Source: Acanthacorydalis orientalis | Lineage: Eukaryota > Arthropoda > Insecta > Megaloptera > Corydalidae | Direction: 5' to 3' | Assembly: GCA_034766995.1 (NCBI GenBank) | Contig: CM068316.1 | Coordinates: 8,838,200-8,902,199 of the forward strand | DNA length: 64,000 nt | In this document: one piece after another, positions 52,490 through 63,570 of the stretch | How the letters are laid out: every line of letters begins with the position of its first letter | Position numbering within the stretch: position 1 is the stretch's first letter | The notes under the pieces: generated by a model | The model's database searches: none | Seen by the model: the letters and a program-made list of their open reading frames with translations, nothing else | What the model was told of the DNA's origin: nothing | Translations under genes and position numbers: made by a program

Positions 52490-53050
52490 ACATTAACTAC
52501 AGTATTAACAGGACGTTGTACCTGAAAACACTGTTCTAGTGACTTCATTCTGTTGGATGATTTGAGTCTCTGTGTTTGTAAATGAGTTTGTACTGTAAAT
52601 TTATACAGATTTTACATAAAATCAAACTGCATACACTTATTCACTTAATAATAAGTGTATTTTATTTAAAATGAATACTAAACTCTGATACCCTGAATAG
52701 AAATGCTTTTATTTGAATTGTGTGTCGGTACAAAGTCTGTGTTGCGAATCACACTGTGTTTTGGAGTACTGTCCTTTGTATGAATTACAGTGTTCCTGGA
52801 TATTAGGTATATTACGCATGTGTACTCTATTACTTCTTGTATACTGTTCTAGCGTGTAATGCACGATAGCGGTCTCACAAATTTATATTTATATTGTTTT
52901 ATTTACCGTTAATTAGAATTTGGAAATAACCAGTTGGGCATTGACAAGTTTGATGTTATTGTTGGTTCTAAATCGTGAAATTGGTTGCAAATTATTAGAT
53001 GCTATTTGACTGGTTACTGATCGTAGTTTCAACACTATAGGTTTTTGAGG
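52490..53050. other. TG-rich unassigned segment upstream of transposase relic
   Basis: About 560 bp with several ACTGTTCTAG-type words (52532 and 52846) and TACAGTGTTCC. It may be the 5' part of the element whose transposase relic begins at 53230, but no terminal repeat was found. Confidence 0.3.
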
Positions 53051-53229
53051 AAGACTATATATAAATCTGAAAGGATATTGGACCTTGTTGAATTTGTACG
53101 CTTAGTTCACAATAAGGATTTATTTTCGAAGACTTATAAGGTTCAATTAACACAATAATTGAAATTGGAAGACTATTCATTACATAGGAGATTTACTAAT
53201 TGAGTACTGAAACAACACGTTTTTTTCTC

Positions 53230-53870
53230 AAAAAGTTATCTTTAGTGATGAGGCTCATTCTGAAGTCTCTGGCTACATTAACAAACAAAACTGCCGAATC
53301 TGAAGTAAAGAAAATCTGAGAGTGATCGTTGGAAGCCACTACATACAGAAAAAGTGACTGTTTGGTGCCACCCTTGGTCAGATTGGGTCATTGGTACTTA
53401 CTTTTTTGAGAAACAGGCTGGTAAAGCGATTACTGTAAATTCAGAGAGATACTGAAAGATAATAACCATTTTTTTGTGAGAAGAATTCGTTGATATTGAT
53501 TTAGAGGACATGTGGTTCTAGCATTACGGTGCAACAAGCCATACAGCTGGTAAAACAGTTGATTTATTGATGATGAACTTTCCTAGTCTCATTATTTTTA
53601 AAAATAGAGACATTAATTGGCCACTGAAATCGTGCGATTTAACACAATTGAACTACTTTTTTGGAGTTATATTAAAGAACAGATATAAGCCAAAATCTTC
53701 AAACAATTGTCGACATAAAAGACGAAATCTGAAGAGCAATTGTGTGAGATAGAGCCTCATTTGTGCACAGATGTTATTGAAAAGTTTAAGAAAAGAATGA
53801 TTAGTTGTAAGAAAGTACCCGGGCGTTATTATACAATATTATTTTTCATTTATAATTGGAAAACTCCTAA
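53230..53870 (+). pseudogene. IS630/Tc1-superfamily transposase relic (DDE_3 type)
   Basis: Plus-strand relic clearly different from the mariners. In order it shows VIFSDEAHSEVSGYINKQNC with the first catalytic aspartate (about 53239), VTVWCHPWSDWVIGTYFFE (about 53350-53415), MWF*HYGATSHTAGKTVD where the second aspartate is replaced by tyrosine and the preceding glutamine by a stop (about 53510-53560), and WPLKSCDLTQLNYFF with the third aspartate (about 53620-53655). A basic C-terminal stretch follows. The region just downstream ends TTATTGGGAAACCAGTATA (53948), which may be the 3' terminal repeat; no 5' partner was found. Stops make it non-functional. Confidence 0.78.
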
Positions 53871-54113
53871 CTATTATTTATAATAAAGAAACTTGAAATT
53901 TCTACACAAGTTCTGTATTTTATTTCAAATTAAAAAATGCATCCTTATTGGGAAACCAGTATATTTTAATATCATTATTAAAATTTCAACAAATATTTTA
54001 TCACTGAAATATATTTTGTTTCATTAGGATTTTGGAATTGATAATTGTTAGAGAAGTAACGGAAATTTTAAGTAAATGAATAGGATTTTCTATTAAGAAA
54101 ATATTCACTTATA

Positions 54114-54477
54114 TTAGGTTGGTAAGAAAATAATTGCGGTGTTTGTTTTCTGAATTCTAACCTAATTTTCGTCGTTCCATCGTATTCCTGTTAATATTAT
54201 TTTAAAATCCATTTTTCGGTCTGTATATTGGAAACATCAACTTTGGTTTTATTATTAATTTTACTCTAAATTGGACTATTGAATTAAAGATGGAAAAGAA
54301 GCAAATATGCGCACATTTTTCGTATGAGTTCAAAATGAGTGGTAAAGAAGAAGAAACTGCTCGTAAACTAAACAATGCTTTCGGTGTGGTTACTGTTAAA
54401 GAACGTGCGGTGCAATGGTGGTTTCAAAAATTTCGTGTTGAAGACGACCTTCAAAAAAATTTTTTTTATCAACCTAA
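54114..54477 (+). mobile_element. internally deleted mariner, 364 bp
   Basis: The left end TTAGGTTGGTAAGAAAATAA and right end TTTTTTTATCAACCTAA are inverted repeats, with TA on both sides (54112-54113 and 54478-54479). Inside is a mariner 5' leader and the start of the transposase on the plus strand: MEKKQICAHFSYEFKMSGK, then HTH residues through ERAVQWWFQKFRVEDD (54290-54450). The sequence breaks straight into the right terminal repeat. About 900 bp of a standard mariner is absent, including every catalytic residue. Confidence 0.88.
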
Positions 54478-54833
54478 TATTGAGAATAATAATGCAGATA
54501 AATTTAAAAGTACTTAAACGAAAAATGTCTAAATATTACTTTGTTAATTTTCTAATTTAACTTCTTCATATTGTAATTTATTCAAATATCTATCATAAAA
54601 TATTTTTAAAATAAATAAAAAAATCATTAAATGATTTTTCTTTAATCCTTCAAAAATAAAATATAATGTTTTTGAGGAACAAAAACGATTATACAAAATA
54701 TCTCATTAAGTAATTCTAAATAATATTAAAAGTAAGTTTTATTCAGTCAATGAGTTGAAGTTCTAGTAGTAATTTTCCAAATAATCAAACACGCACGAAT
54801 ATATGAATGAAAATTTGTAAATTGTACGTATAT

Positions 54834-54864
<31 letters not shown>

Positions 54865-54929
54865 CCGACATGTTCATATTGAAACTAGTATCAAGAATAT
54901 AATGTTACTCTTGATAAAAGTTTACATAT

Positions 54930-55330
54930 AACATAGTGCGCAGTCTATACTAGGGTACATTTTCTTCATGGTCTGAGTTGACCTGAAAGGAATTTGGACA
55001 AACGGAAGTTGACTTATCAAAGTTTCACTATATGTATGATTTATATTTCATGATTTCCGTCTGTAACCTTTTATGCAGGCGACAGCTATACATGTTATAT
55101 TGAGACTCCAGTCCACCGCTTCGAGAACGACTTGTGTAATATGTGTACCGTCGAATGATAAGAATCTTTGTTGTTGGGAAGACGACGTGTATGTTTTATT
55201 TTTTATGTATTTATCAGCAATACGTTCGCTGTGTACAGTCATTTATTATTGGTTTTGTTATATGGAGACAGTATAAAAAAATAAAAGAGAACACACGGCG
55301 ACGAGTTTATCTAAGATACACAAAGAATGT
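54930..55330. other. moderate-GC island, possible exon on either strand
   Basis: On the plus strand CCTTTTATGCAG (55068-55079) looks like an acceptor and is followed by an open frame with TTCVICVPSNDKNLCCWEDD. On the minus strand 55048-55242 is open and reads QVVLEAVDWSLNITCIAVAC. Neither is recognised, and both cannot be coding. Conserved non-coding DNA is equally likely. Confidence 0.25.
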
Positions 55331-56296
55331 CTATTGAAGTTAATTAAAACTGATTGTGATTTATTTTAGAAATAATTCAGAAACTATTATTTCGCTTAGA
55401 AATACACACACACGCGTACTAAATAAATAGTATTTTTATTGAAAATAAAATAAATTGTTATTCTTTGGAAATATTTCATAGTTATTTAAGATTTGTTACA
55501 AATGAACAATTAATAATTAGCACACCTGAACAATAATTAATCAAACCATTATACATAAATTGTCAAATGAATCTATCTACAAATGTATTTTTTTTTTATA
55601 TTTCAGTTTATATAAATAATATTTTTTTCTATTTCAATTTATATACTAATTATTATATTGTGATAATGGGTAGCATTTAATCGAGATTCAAAAATTTGCA
55701 TTTGAATTTTGAATAAAATTCTATCAAGTCTATTAAAGACAACAGGAAATCAATCAATCGTACTGAGATAGATACGAGTATGTCATAAAAATATCTAGAA
55801 TGATGATTGAAAAGACATGGATTTAAATGTTATTGTCTTTTTAAAACTCACGAAAACTTATTTAAACATACTTCAAGTGAAAATCCAAACAAAATAATTA
55901 AATATAAGAAAATCGCAAGAAATTAAAAAGTATTTTTTCGAAAGCGTCGACGATTCAATAAATAAATCTGTATTGTGTTCCTATCTTATCTGATGATTAT
56001 CTGATCTGCGCACTCCACAGTACGCCTTCAGTTTAATTCTATTCACTCGTTCGATGACATCGAATGTTTTAGATTGTGTTCTTGTGCTCACTTAATTCTT
56101 TTTCAATTTATTTTTGAATTCCTTAGTATACATCTTCTCATGCTTCTTTGTGTCGTTTGATGTTTTCGAAATGGTTTTACGTTGAGTGCCCAACGTTTTC
56201 ATCGATATGTGAGTGCAAGTAATGTGTTCGAGAAAACATGTCTCCTTTCTAGTAATAATATGAGAAAACGCTACATATATAAACACAAATAAATAT

Positions 56297-56328
<32 letters not shown>

Positions 56329-57500
56329 CCTAATAAATATATATAAAATCATCTTCTCTTATGTAATAAAAATATGTTCAATTTACCATAAATTCAATAA
56401 TAAAAAATAAACTTTTTCAATTACATTAAAATACATATCGATTTAAGGTTTAAAAAAATTCAAAAATATTTAATGTGATATTTATTATTCGTTTATAATA
56501 ATTACTTTAACTATAATTGCATTTTATGAATATTTATGGAATGGTATTTGAGTCTAATTACTAAATTTTTTATTTTTTATTTAAAATGTATTTTATCATG
56601 AACTATTTTTTGAACAGATTTTTATAAGACTAAGAAATTAAGTTGTCATACTTAAATAAAAAGGTATATCATTTATGTTTTCTGGTTTAAAAATTTGTTA
56701 AGTGATACGAAATTTATTATTTGTAAAGAAATCAACTTTAAAAAATATTAGCTTTATAATTTAAAAATTATTGAAAAGAATATAAAGAGATTGTATACTT
56801 TTATGCAAAATTAATTTCCATCCAGTTACTTTACTAGACAATTAATATATCAAAAAGAAATGTAACATTTTTTAAAATTCAGTTTCAGAGAACTTTTTAA
56901 ATTTTTTTTTGTCCTGTGTTCAAAATACTGAAACCAATATTTCATTCAGTATTCATGTTTTACTTTTTCAATGCTAAACAATTATTTTGTTTATTGTTAA
57001 GCAAATAATTAGGGTTTATTCAAATCTCTATTTAGCTGTCAGTACACCTATTGTCAGTTGAAGATAATTTTATATTTTTATTCATAAACGAATTTATTTC
57101 TTATCACAGATAAAAATCTTATTTTTGGATCAAGAATGTACAGTAATTGATAGTTGAGTTATTTTTAAGATTGCTTAAGCGCATTTTGATGTCGATTTCA
57201 TCATTTTCTGAGCAATAAGGCGAAAATTAACAAATTAATATTAAGACATTTTTCGTATTAGTCTTTTTAATTTTATTTTTTAATATTATTTAGAATTACT
57301 TAATCAGATATTTTGTATAATCGTTTTTGTTTCCGAAAAATATCCTATTTTATTTTTGCAAGATTAAAGAATGGATCATTTAATGATATTTTTTTATATA
57401 AAGTTTTTATGATAAATATTTGAATAAATTACAATATAAAGAAGTTAAATTAGAAAATGAAAAAAGTAATATTTAGACATTTTTCGTATTAGTACTTTTA
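55330..57500. other. very AT-rich unassigned DNA
   Basis: A slightly GC-richer patch at 55940-56270 carries an unrecognised minus frame (56092-56286). A dispersed-family piece is near 57100-57250. Confidence 0.5.
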
Positions 57501-57527
57501 ATTTTTTCTGAATTATTATTTTAAATA

Positions 57528-58102
57528 CTAGCTTGGTAGAAAAATAAATGCATTTTATGATTTTGAAATTCATATATATTTTTCTGTTTTTTGATTTTCC
57601 CAGCTATTTTAAGTGGTCCAGAACTGTAAGATGACTAACGCCTAACTTTTGTTCAAGCACTCGAATTATTGTGCGTGATTCTGATTCAACTTATACTTTT
57701 AGTTGGTCGATATGAACTGAAAAAGGACGTCTGTAACCTTCTTCATATTTAAGGTTCTTGTTTCCAACACGAAATTTTTGAAAATATCATTGCACCGCAC
57801 GTTCCTTACAGTACCCACACCGAAAGCATTGTTTAGTTTACGAGCAGTTTCTGCTTATTTACCACCCATTTTGAACTCTTACAAAAAATTTGCTCATATT
57901 GGCTTCTTTTCCATCTTTAATTCTATAGCCCAATTTGAAGCAAAATTAATAATAAAACCAAAGTATATATTACAAAAGTACAGACCGAAAATGCACTGTA
58001 AAATGATATTAATATGAACACGATGAAATGACATTTTCATTGAAAAAAATTAAAGTTAGAATTCAGAATACAAACACCACAATTATTTTCCTACTCATCT
58101 AA
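57528..58102 (-). mobile_element. internally deleted mariner, about 575 bp
   Basis: Minus-strand copy of the same family as 43095 and 54114. The ends are CTAGCTTGGTAGAAAAATAA on the left and, reverse-complemented, TTAGATGAGTAGGAAAATAA on the right. The minus strand gives the same leader, a start at KMEKKPI (about 57917, followed by a TGA), an HTH block and the second HTH region to about 57605. It then passes into the 3' end through the same kind of junction as the copy at 43095. Frameshifts and stops are present. Confidence 0.85.
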
Positions 58103-58532
58103 TATAATAATTATTCATTTTTCCTACCAACCAAATAATAATCATTCATTTCCTTCTACCTTTTTTACTTCTTAATAATACTGATTTTCTTAGTTTTATA
58201 ATTACTAAAACTAAATCCCTTCCTGTCTCCTACAGTTTTTATCAATATATGCTCTTATTTATTCGAATTTATTTTAATATCAATCACCAAATATATAAAA
58301 ATACCTGAATAAATCCATTTTTACAACTATGACATCTAATCATATATTCCGTATATAAATTAAAACACAAATCAGTAAAAGTGCTGAAATATTTATCAAA
58401 AAATATGTTAATTACGGAATAAGAAATTTAATAATAAACAATTATGTTACGTCATGGAACAGAGTATTATCTTTTCTCTTTTAAACAAAATTTACTATCG
58501 TGACAGTTTATCATCATAAATTTTCAATGTAG

Positions 58533-58599
<67 letters not shown>

Positions 58600-59117
58600 T
58601 ATAATGTTATATGTCTAAACTCACGTACGTGAACAACTGTTTGTGTACAAATTGTGTATATAAGAAGAGTACGTACGTATGTATGAAATGAAGTAAAATA
58701 ATAACTCTTAGGGGAAGAGAATATAATTTCCAGAAAAACTCGAGAATGTCGTAACAATTAGATAAATCGAGTATCCTGCATCTGCGTTACATCACGCGCT
58801 ACACAATATAATATATAAGTCGGGACACACAGACGAGAAAAAAAGCAAACAACCAACAACAATATATCATAACGGTACAATCAGTCTAAGATGGAGAGAA
58901 AAAAAACACGCACTCGGAGTACCAAGTAACGCAGATATCAACATGTAATATCGCGAAAACAACATCCGGTCCGAAATGATACGTTTCGCTTGATTAGTGC
59001 GAGTCGTTGATATCCGCCGTTCCTACCCTCGTGCTGGCAGGCAGGCGAACAGACGACGTCTTCGCTGCTATCGGATTCACAGCCATGCCTCCAGGATTTC
59101 CAACCTTATTATGTCTG

Positions 59118-59120
<3 letters not shown>
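58600..59120. other. moderate to high-GC island
   Basis: The CpG-richest part is 58930-59110. The plus frame from 58997 begins GTG and reads VVDIRRSYPRAGRQANRRR before running into a TA array. No match is recognised; regulatory DNA or a 5' exon is possible. Confidence 0.3.
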
Positions 59121-59156
<36 letters not shown>

Positions 59157-59538
59157 TTTCAGTCTTTGTAGAAAGAACTGAAAATGTATTAATTGGAAAT
59201 TACATTAACTTTTTTTTTAGAAAATATTTTATGTTTCAACTACACGTTTTTGTCATTATTTTAAATTGTTTTTTATACCATTCTTAAAATAAAACTTCAT
59301 TATGTTTTCAGACGATTTTTTCCAAATATAACGGTTCTCATAACTCTGGAAAAATTTATGGCCCGTAAATAGTTCGTCGCTTTAACCACTTAGTGAGAAA
59401 CTACTGTACTTTAATTTATAATAATGATATTACGAACAAATAAAATTTAATGGTAATTATTTTTTGATTTATTTACAACACTTTTAAATAATTTGATGTC
59501 TTAATTCTGTGTAAAGTAAATTTATGGACAAATATAAT

Positions 59539-59544
<6 letters not shown>

Positions 59545-59597
<53 letters not shown>
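59545..59597. repeat. (TA)n
   Basis: About 53 bp of pure TA. Confidence 0.96.
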
Positions 59598-59600
<3 letters not shown>

Positions 59601-59878
59601 CTCTGAGTACAACATTCACTTTGAATACCAAAAAATAGGTTGTAATTTTCGGATGTTTCTTAAATAGCAGGGATAAAAATTATGAGTTGAAAAATTATGA
59701 TATGGGGGGAAAGCTCTTAAATACCAAGTAAATAGAAAAGTATATACTTTATTTGCATTATTACATACATTTATTTAAACAAGTACATTTTATTTACATT
59801 ACTATGTACTTTTTGAATTTTCCATTTAGAATTCTACCTTTTAAAATTATTTTATTATTATTATATATGTTAATACTA

Positions 59879-59894
59879 AGGGGCTTCGGCCCCT
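59879..59894 (+). other. GC hairpin with TTCG tetraloop
   Basis: AGGGGC-TTCG-GCCCCT forms a 6-bp perfect stem closed by C-G over TTCG, the sequence of the very stable cUUCGg RNA tetraloop. It starts a 60-bp GC-rich patch (59879-59938) in very AT-rich DNA. No flanking RNA gene or poly-T terminator is seen. Confidence 0.8.
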
Positions 59895-60046
59895 GCTCGC
59901 TGTGCTTACAAACCTCCGAGCTCACTGCACTCTACCACTTATTAATTATAAGGATGTACATATAACTGAATGAAACAATAATTGTATTTTTTGAAACTCA
60001 TTATGTCTACATAATTATTATCAGAGATATATTTCAACGCAGTTTT

Positions 60047-60096
<50 letters not shown>

Positions 60097-60150
60097 AGTA
60101 TGTTTATATAATTATTATCGCACATATATCGCAACGTGTTGTTGTTGTTA

Positions 60151-60151
60151 T

Positions 60152-60246
<95 letters not shown>
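60151..60246. repeat. (TA)n, about 95 bp
   Basis: Near-pure TA with AAATA and GTA breaks. A second tract at 60051-60093 precedes it, and a TA-GA compound tract follows at 60340-60378. Confidence 0.95.
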
Positions 60247-60247
<1 letters not shown>

Positions 60248-60341
60248 TCGTATGTATGTCTATATAAGCATTTTGGCAGATAACTTATTTTTTGTAACGT
60301 ACTTGTTTTATAAAGTTGTTTGTGGATAATTTTGATTTTAC

Positions 60342-60377
<36 letters not shown>

Positions 60378-60999
60378 TTGTATGAAACATATCTTATATA
60401 TAAGTCTTATTATATAACCAGTAATAATATATTTTTTGCATTGTAAATAAATTCACTTCCACAAATAAATCTTTTACACATTCCAAAAAGCATATAATTT
60501 TTTTCAAATCTTTAATTCTTCAATAGTTGATAATCGATCATTTATGACTGTTACTGTCAGATTTTTATGGCCCTACAACGATACAATCGTATTCAAAGCG
60601 TTAAATTAAGGAAAAATCATACTTTTAAATACCTTAACTTTCTGAAAATAAGGACCTAGTATTGAAAATCATATAAGCAACAATTAAAAATGTTCAATAA
60701 TAAAGAGAGTGAAAAATTAGTTATGAAAGATTGTTACCCATCTTATAATTTAAAGAGACTAATTTTCAAAGCAAAGACAATTAAGAAAACAATTTAAATA
60801 GCGCAAAACAAGCGAAACTATATATATGTATATATATATATGCCTCCAAAAATATTTCATGATGAAACGTTTCTCAATTTTTTATAAAATAATATTTGTG
60901 CTAGTTGTATATACACAGAAATGTAAACACATGCAGTAAACTCATTAATCAATTCTTTATCTGCCAAAATCTACAGACGATGTACAGAAAATGCATTAA

Positions 61000-61190
61000 C
61001 GCACACAAAAGCGTGTATTTATACAATGTGTGTACATAAATATGTACTTAAGTTTTCAAATTTATTTTATAATAGACACGTAAGCTTCTACTTCGTAGTC
61101 GTTGTTTCAATTCAAAAACGGTTTTGTTTATTCTTCGCGTTCGTAATAAAAGCGTTTTTTATTTAACTAGATCAATCCGTTTATATGTTA
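61000..61190. other. moderate-GC patch without coding signal
   Basis: Contains CTACTTCGTAGTCGTTG and TCTTCGCGTTCGTAATAAAAG. Nothing further is seen. Confidence 0.2.
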
Positions 61191-61324
61191 CATATATACA
61201 TCTTTACGTATTTTAATCTTTTTATAAACATTTACCATCTTTGAATATTTCTGGAAGCTATTTTTTGATAATAATATTTTTTTTATTTTTTTTAGACCAG
61301 TCCTAAAGTAGTATTTTTCTAATG

Positions 61325-61325
<1 letters not shown>

Positions 61326-61388
<63 letters not shown>
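61326..61388. repeat. (TA)n
   Basis: About 60 bp of pure TA, preceded by GATATATACATA. Confidence 0.96.
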
Positions 61389-61390
<2 letters not shown>

Positions 61391-62043
61391 AAATACATTA
61401 TTTAATTAAATAAAAAAAATAATATTTAATATTTTAAAAAGAATAATTTTCATTTTATTTCATAAAAAATCTATTTTTAAAATTAATTGTAAATAGTCGA
61501 ATATTTAACAAAAATAAAAAAATATTAAATCGGCTGCTTAACTATTAAAAATAAATGTTGAAGATTATTTTGTCGAAGGTTTAACTACAGAAGAACACTA
61601 TGATTTCAATACATTTGTTAAAAAAAGAAGAAGCTAGATTTTAACAACTAAAGAGATATTTTTTATGATTGAAATAACATTTCGTGTTATAATATGTATA
61701 TCAACGGTGGGTAAACTGCTGCTACCAAAGATACTCTGTTCAACTCCCGAGACAATATTGAGTTTCATTGCTATTTTTCCCAAACTTTTATATTAATAAT
61801 ATGTAATAGTAATCTATAGCTAGATTTTAAACTTGTAACTGCAAAAATGAAGACTTAATCAAAATATTCAACGAGTAGAGATATAACATATTCAACTTTG
61901 CTAATTGGGACTACTATATAGTTGTATTTTTTATTATTTATAAAAAAGATTTTAAAATAATATTTTATGTGGTTGTTGAACATTCGAAAATGTATGAAAA
62001 GTATTATATGTGGCTTTTATTATCGAAGAAGTTGCCCATCCCT

Positions 62044-62074
<31 letters not shown>

Positions 62075-62607
62075 GAAGATATGTAAAAATCAATGAAATA
62101 TATTATATTAAATTTCATTAAGCAAAAGGAGAAACATTAAAAATGTTCTCTGCAGAATAATATTTTGCACATTTTATTAAAATAATATTTTTTTCAAATA
62201 ATTTACTAAATAAATCTAAATTAAAGAAATATATTTCAAAGCAGCTATCAAAAATATATAATTAATATCATTGTGAAAATATTATGACTAAAATTAAATT
62301 TCAAACTTTATTTTGCAGAAAAAATGAACTACAAAAATAATACTGTTCTTACACTTTTTTCTAAGCTAACATCTAACAACACTAGATATTTTTTTGTACT
62401 TGAAATTAATTTTTGTATTCTTAAAGCATTTCAACATATATACATACATACATATACATATATATATATATACACTACTTAAAAACAAAAGTAATAGTTT
62501 ATTTAATATTTCACTTACCAAAAAAATGCAAAACCTTCCAATTGAAATGATCATGATAGTAAATCTGTAAAAGTGAAATATATCGAATTAATACACATTA
62601 TTAAACG

Positions 62608-62642
<35 letters not shown>

Positions 62643-62949
62643 AAGAGAGAGAGAGAAGAGAAAGAGAGGAATAATTTTAAGATTTTATTGAGCATTTTTA
62701 TCATTTGATATAAAATTTAATAATGCCGTCATGCTTAACTTTTAAAAAACTTATCTTAAAACATTATTAATGTACTTTTTGTATACTTTCTTCTTATTCT
62801 TAGAAATCTCAAAGTTACGAAAGAATCCTTAATTCCTTGAAGGCATCGTTAACATAAATAAGTAACAAAAAAAATCTGTGGACCTACTTTGACGAGGTCA
62901 CCCAGTAAATTAATGAAAAAAAAAACTACCTAAAGTGAGTAGAAAAGCA

Positions 62950-63570
62950 CACAAAAATCGAAACAAGTTGAATAAGTTAAATGATCGGTTCACATGCTCC
63001 CGTGCCCTCTTATTATTTACAAGCTGCCTTTACCGCACACACATACGTTCGTGTGTGCGTGCATGCTTACATGCGAGTATTTGTGTGAGTGTACGTCGGT
63101 CTCTGGCCTGAACTAGAAAGAGAGTAGCTCTAGATGTACACACAAAGAAACATCGTCAAGGATACATCAAGATGAATGCGCGGGTAATGGTGCGTCACTC
63201 GTTGACGACATGGGGCTATTATCAGACTCGGCGGCGGAATGAACGATGTCCGCCGTCATCTGCCCCCGTCCGTCCGCGCGCACCGACGCCCAAGACACAC
63301 TCATTCAGCCCTCGCGAAGGGCTGCCGCCTCATCGCACCGTAACGACACCACGTCTCCCATACTCGTGTCATGTTACCGGTAACCATACCACTGGCCGAC
63401 CGCCTGATGAGGACGGCCCCCTCGCCAAGATGAGCTAATGATTATGTGGCGTGGCTGAGATGGTGGCGGCGTTGTGTAGAAACGGTAGCTATGAGCGAAG
63501 ACTGTTATACGAGATGTCCGTGAATACTATCGGATTAAAAAACTTGGATACGTCTATTGGAAACGTCCCC
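62950..63570. promoter_or_regulatory. CpG-rich island, strongest in window
   Basis: About 600 bp, with 63170-63480 well above half GC and many CpG. The plus frame 63172-63438 (88 codons, proline/arginine-rich) looks like a GC artefact. A hairpin CAGCCCT-CGCGA-AGGGCTG lies at 63305-63323, a GGTTACC-type palindrome TTACCGGTAA near 63375, and a Hox/Exd-like TAATGATTATG near 63436. This is the best place to look for a promoter, a 5' exon or a conserved enhancer. Confidence 0.4.

Larger units (their letters stand above)
48850..52490. other. very AT-rich unassigned DNA
   Basis: TA arrays at 49079, 49492, 50451 and 51077. A complex stretch at 50100-50400 has no recognised frame. TTCCTGCTTCACTGCAG near 51363 resembles a splice acceptor, but no exon could be supported. 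Confidence 0.45.
60740..62950. other. very AT-rich unassigned DNA
   Basis: Includes the small patch at 61000-61190, TA arrays and a TA-GA tract at 62613-62667. No gene or transposon end seen. Confidence 0.5.

Noticed and set aside
58997..59287. 96-codon frame starting GTG
   Set aside because: It runs from a GC island into a TA array; the initiation codon is not ATG and there is no motif support for a single protein.
63172..63438. 88-codon proline/arginine-rich frame
   Set aside because: High local GC removes stop codons; the composition is what random GC-rich DNA gives, and no motif is seen.
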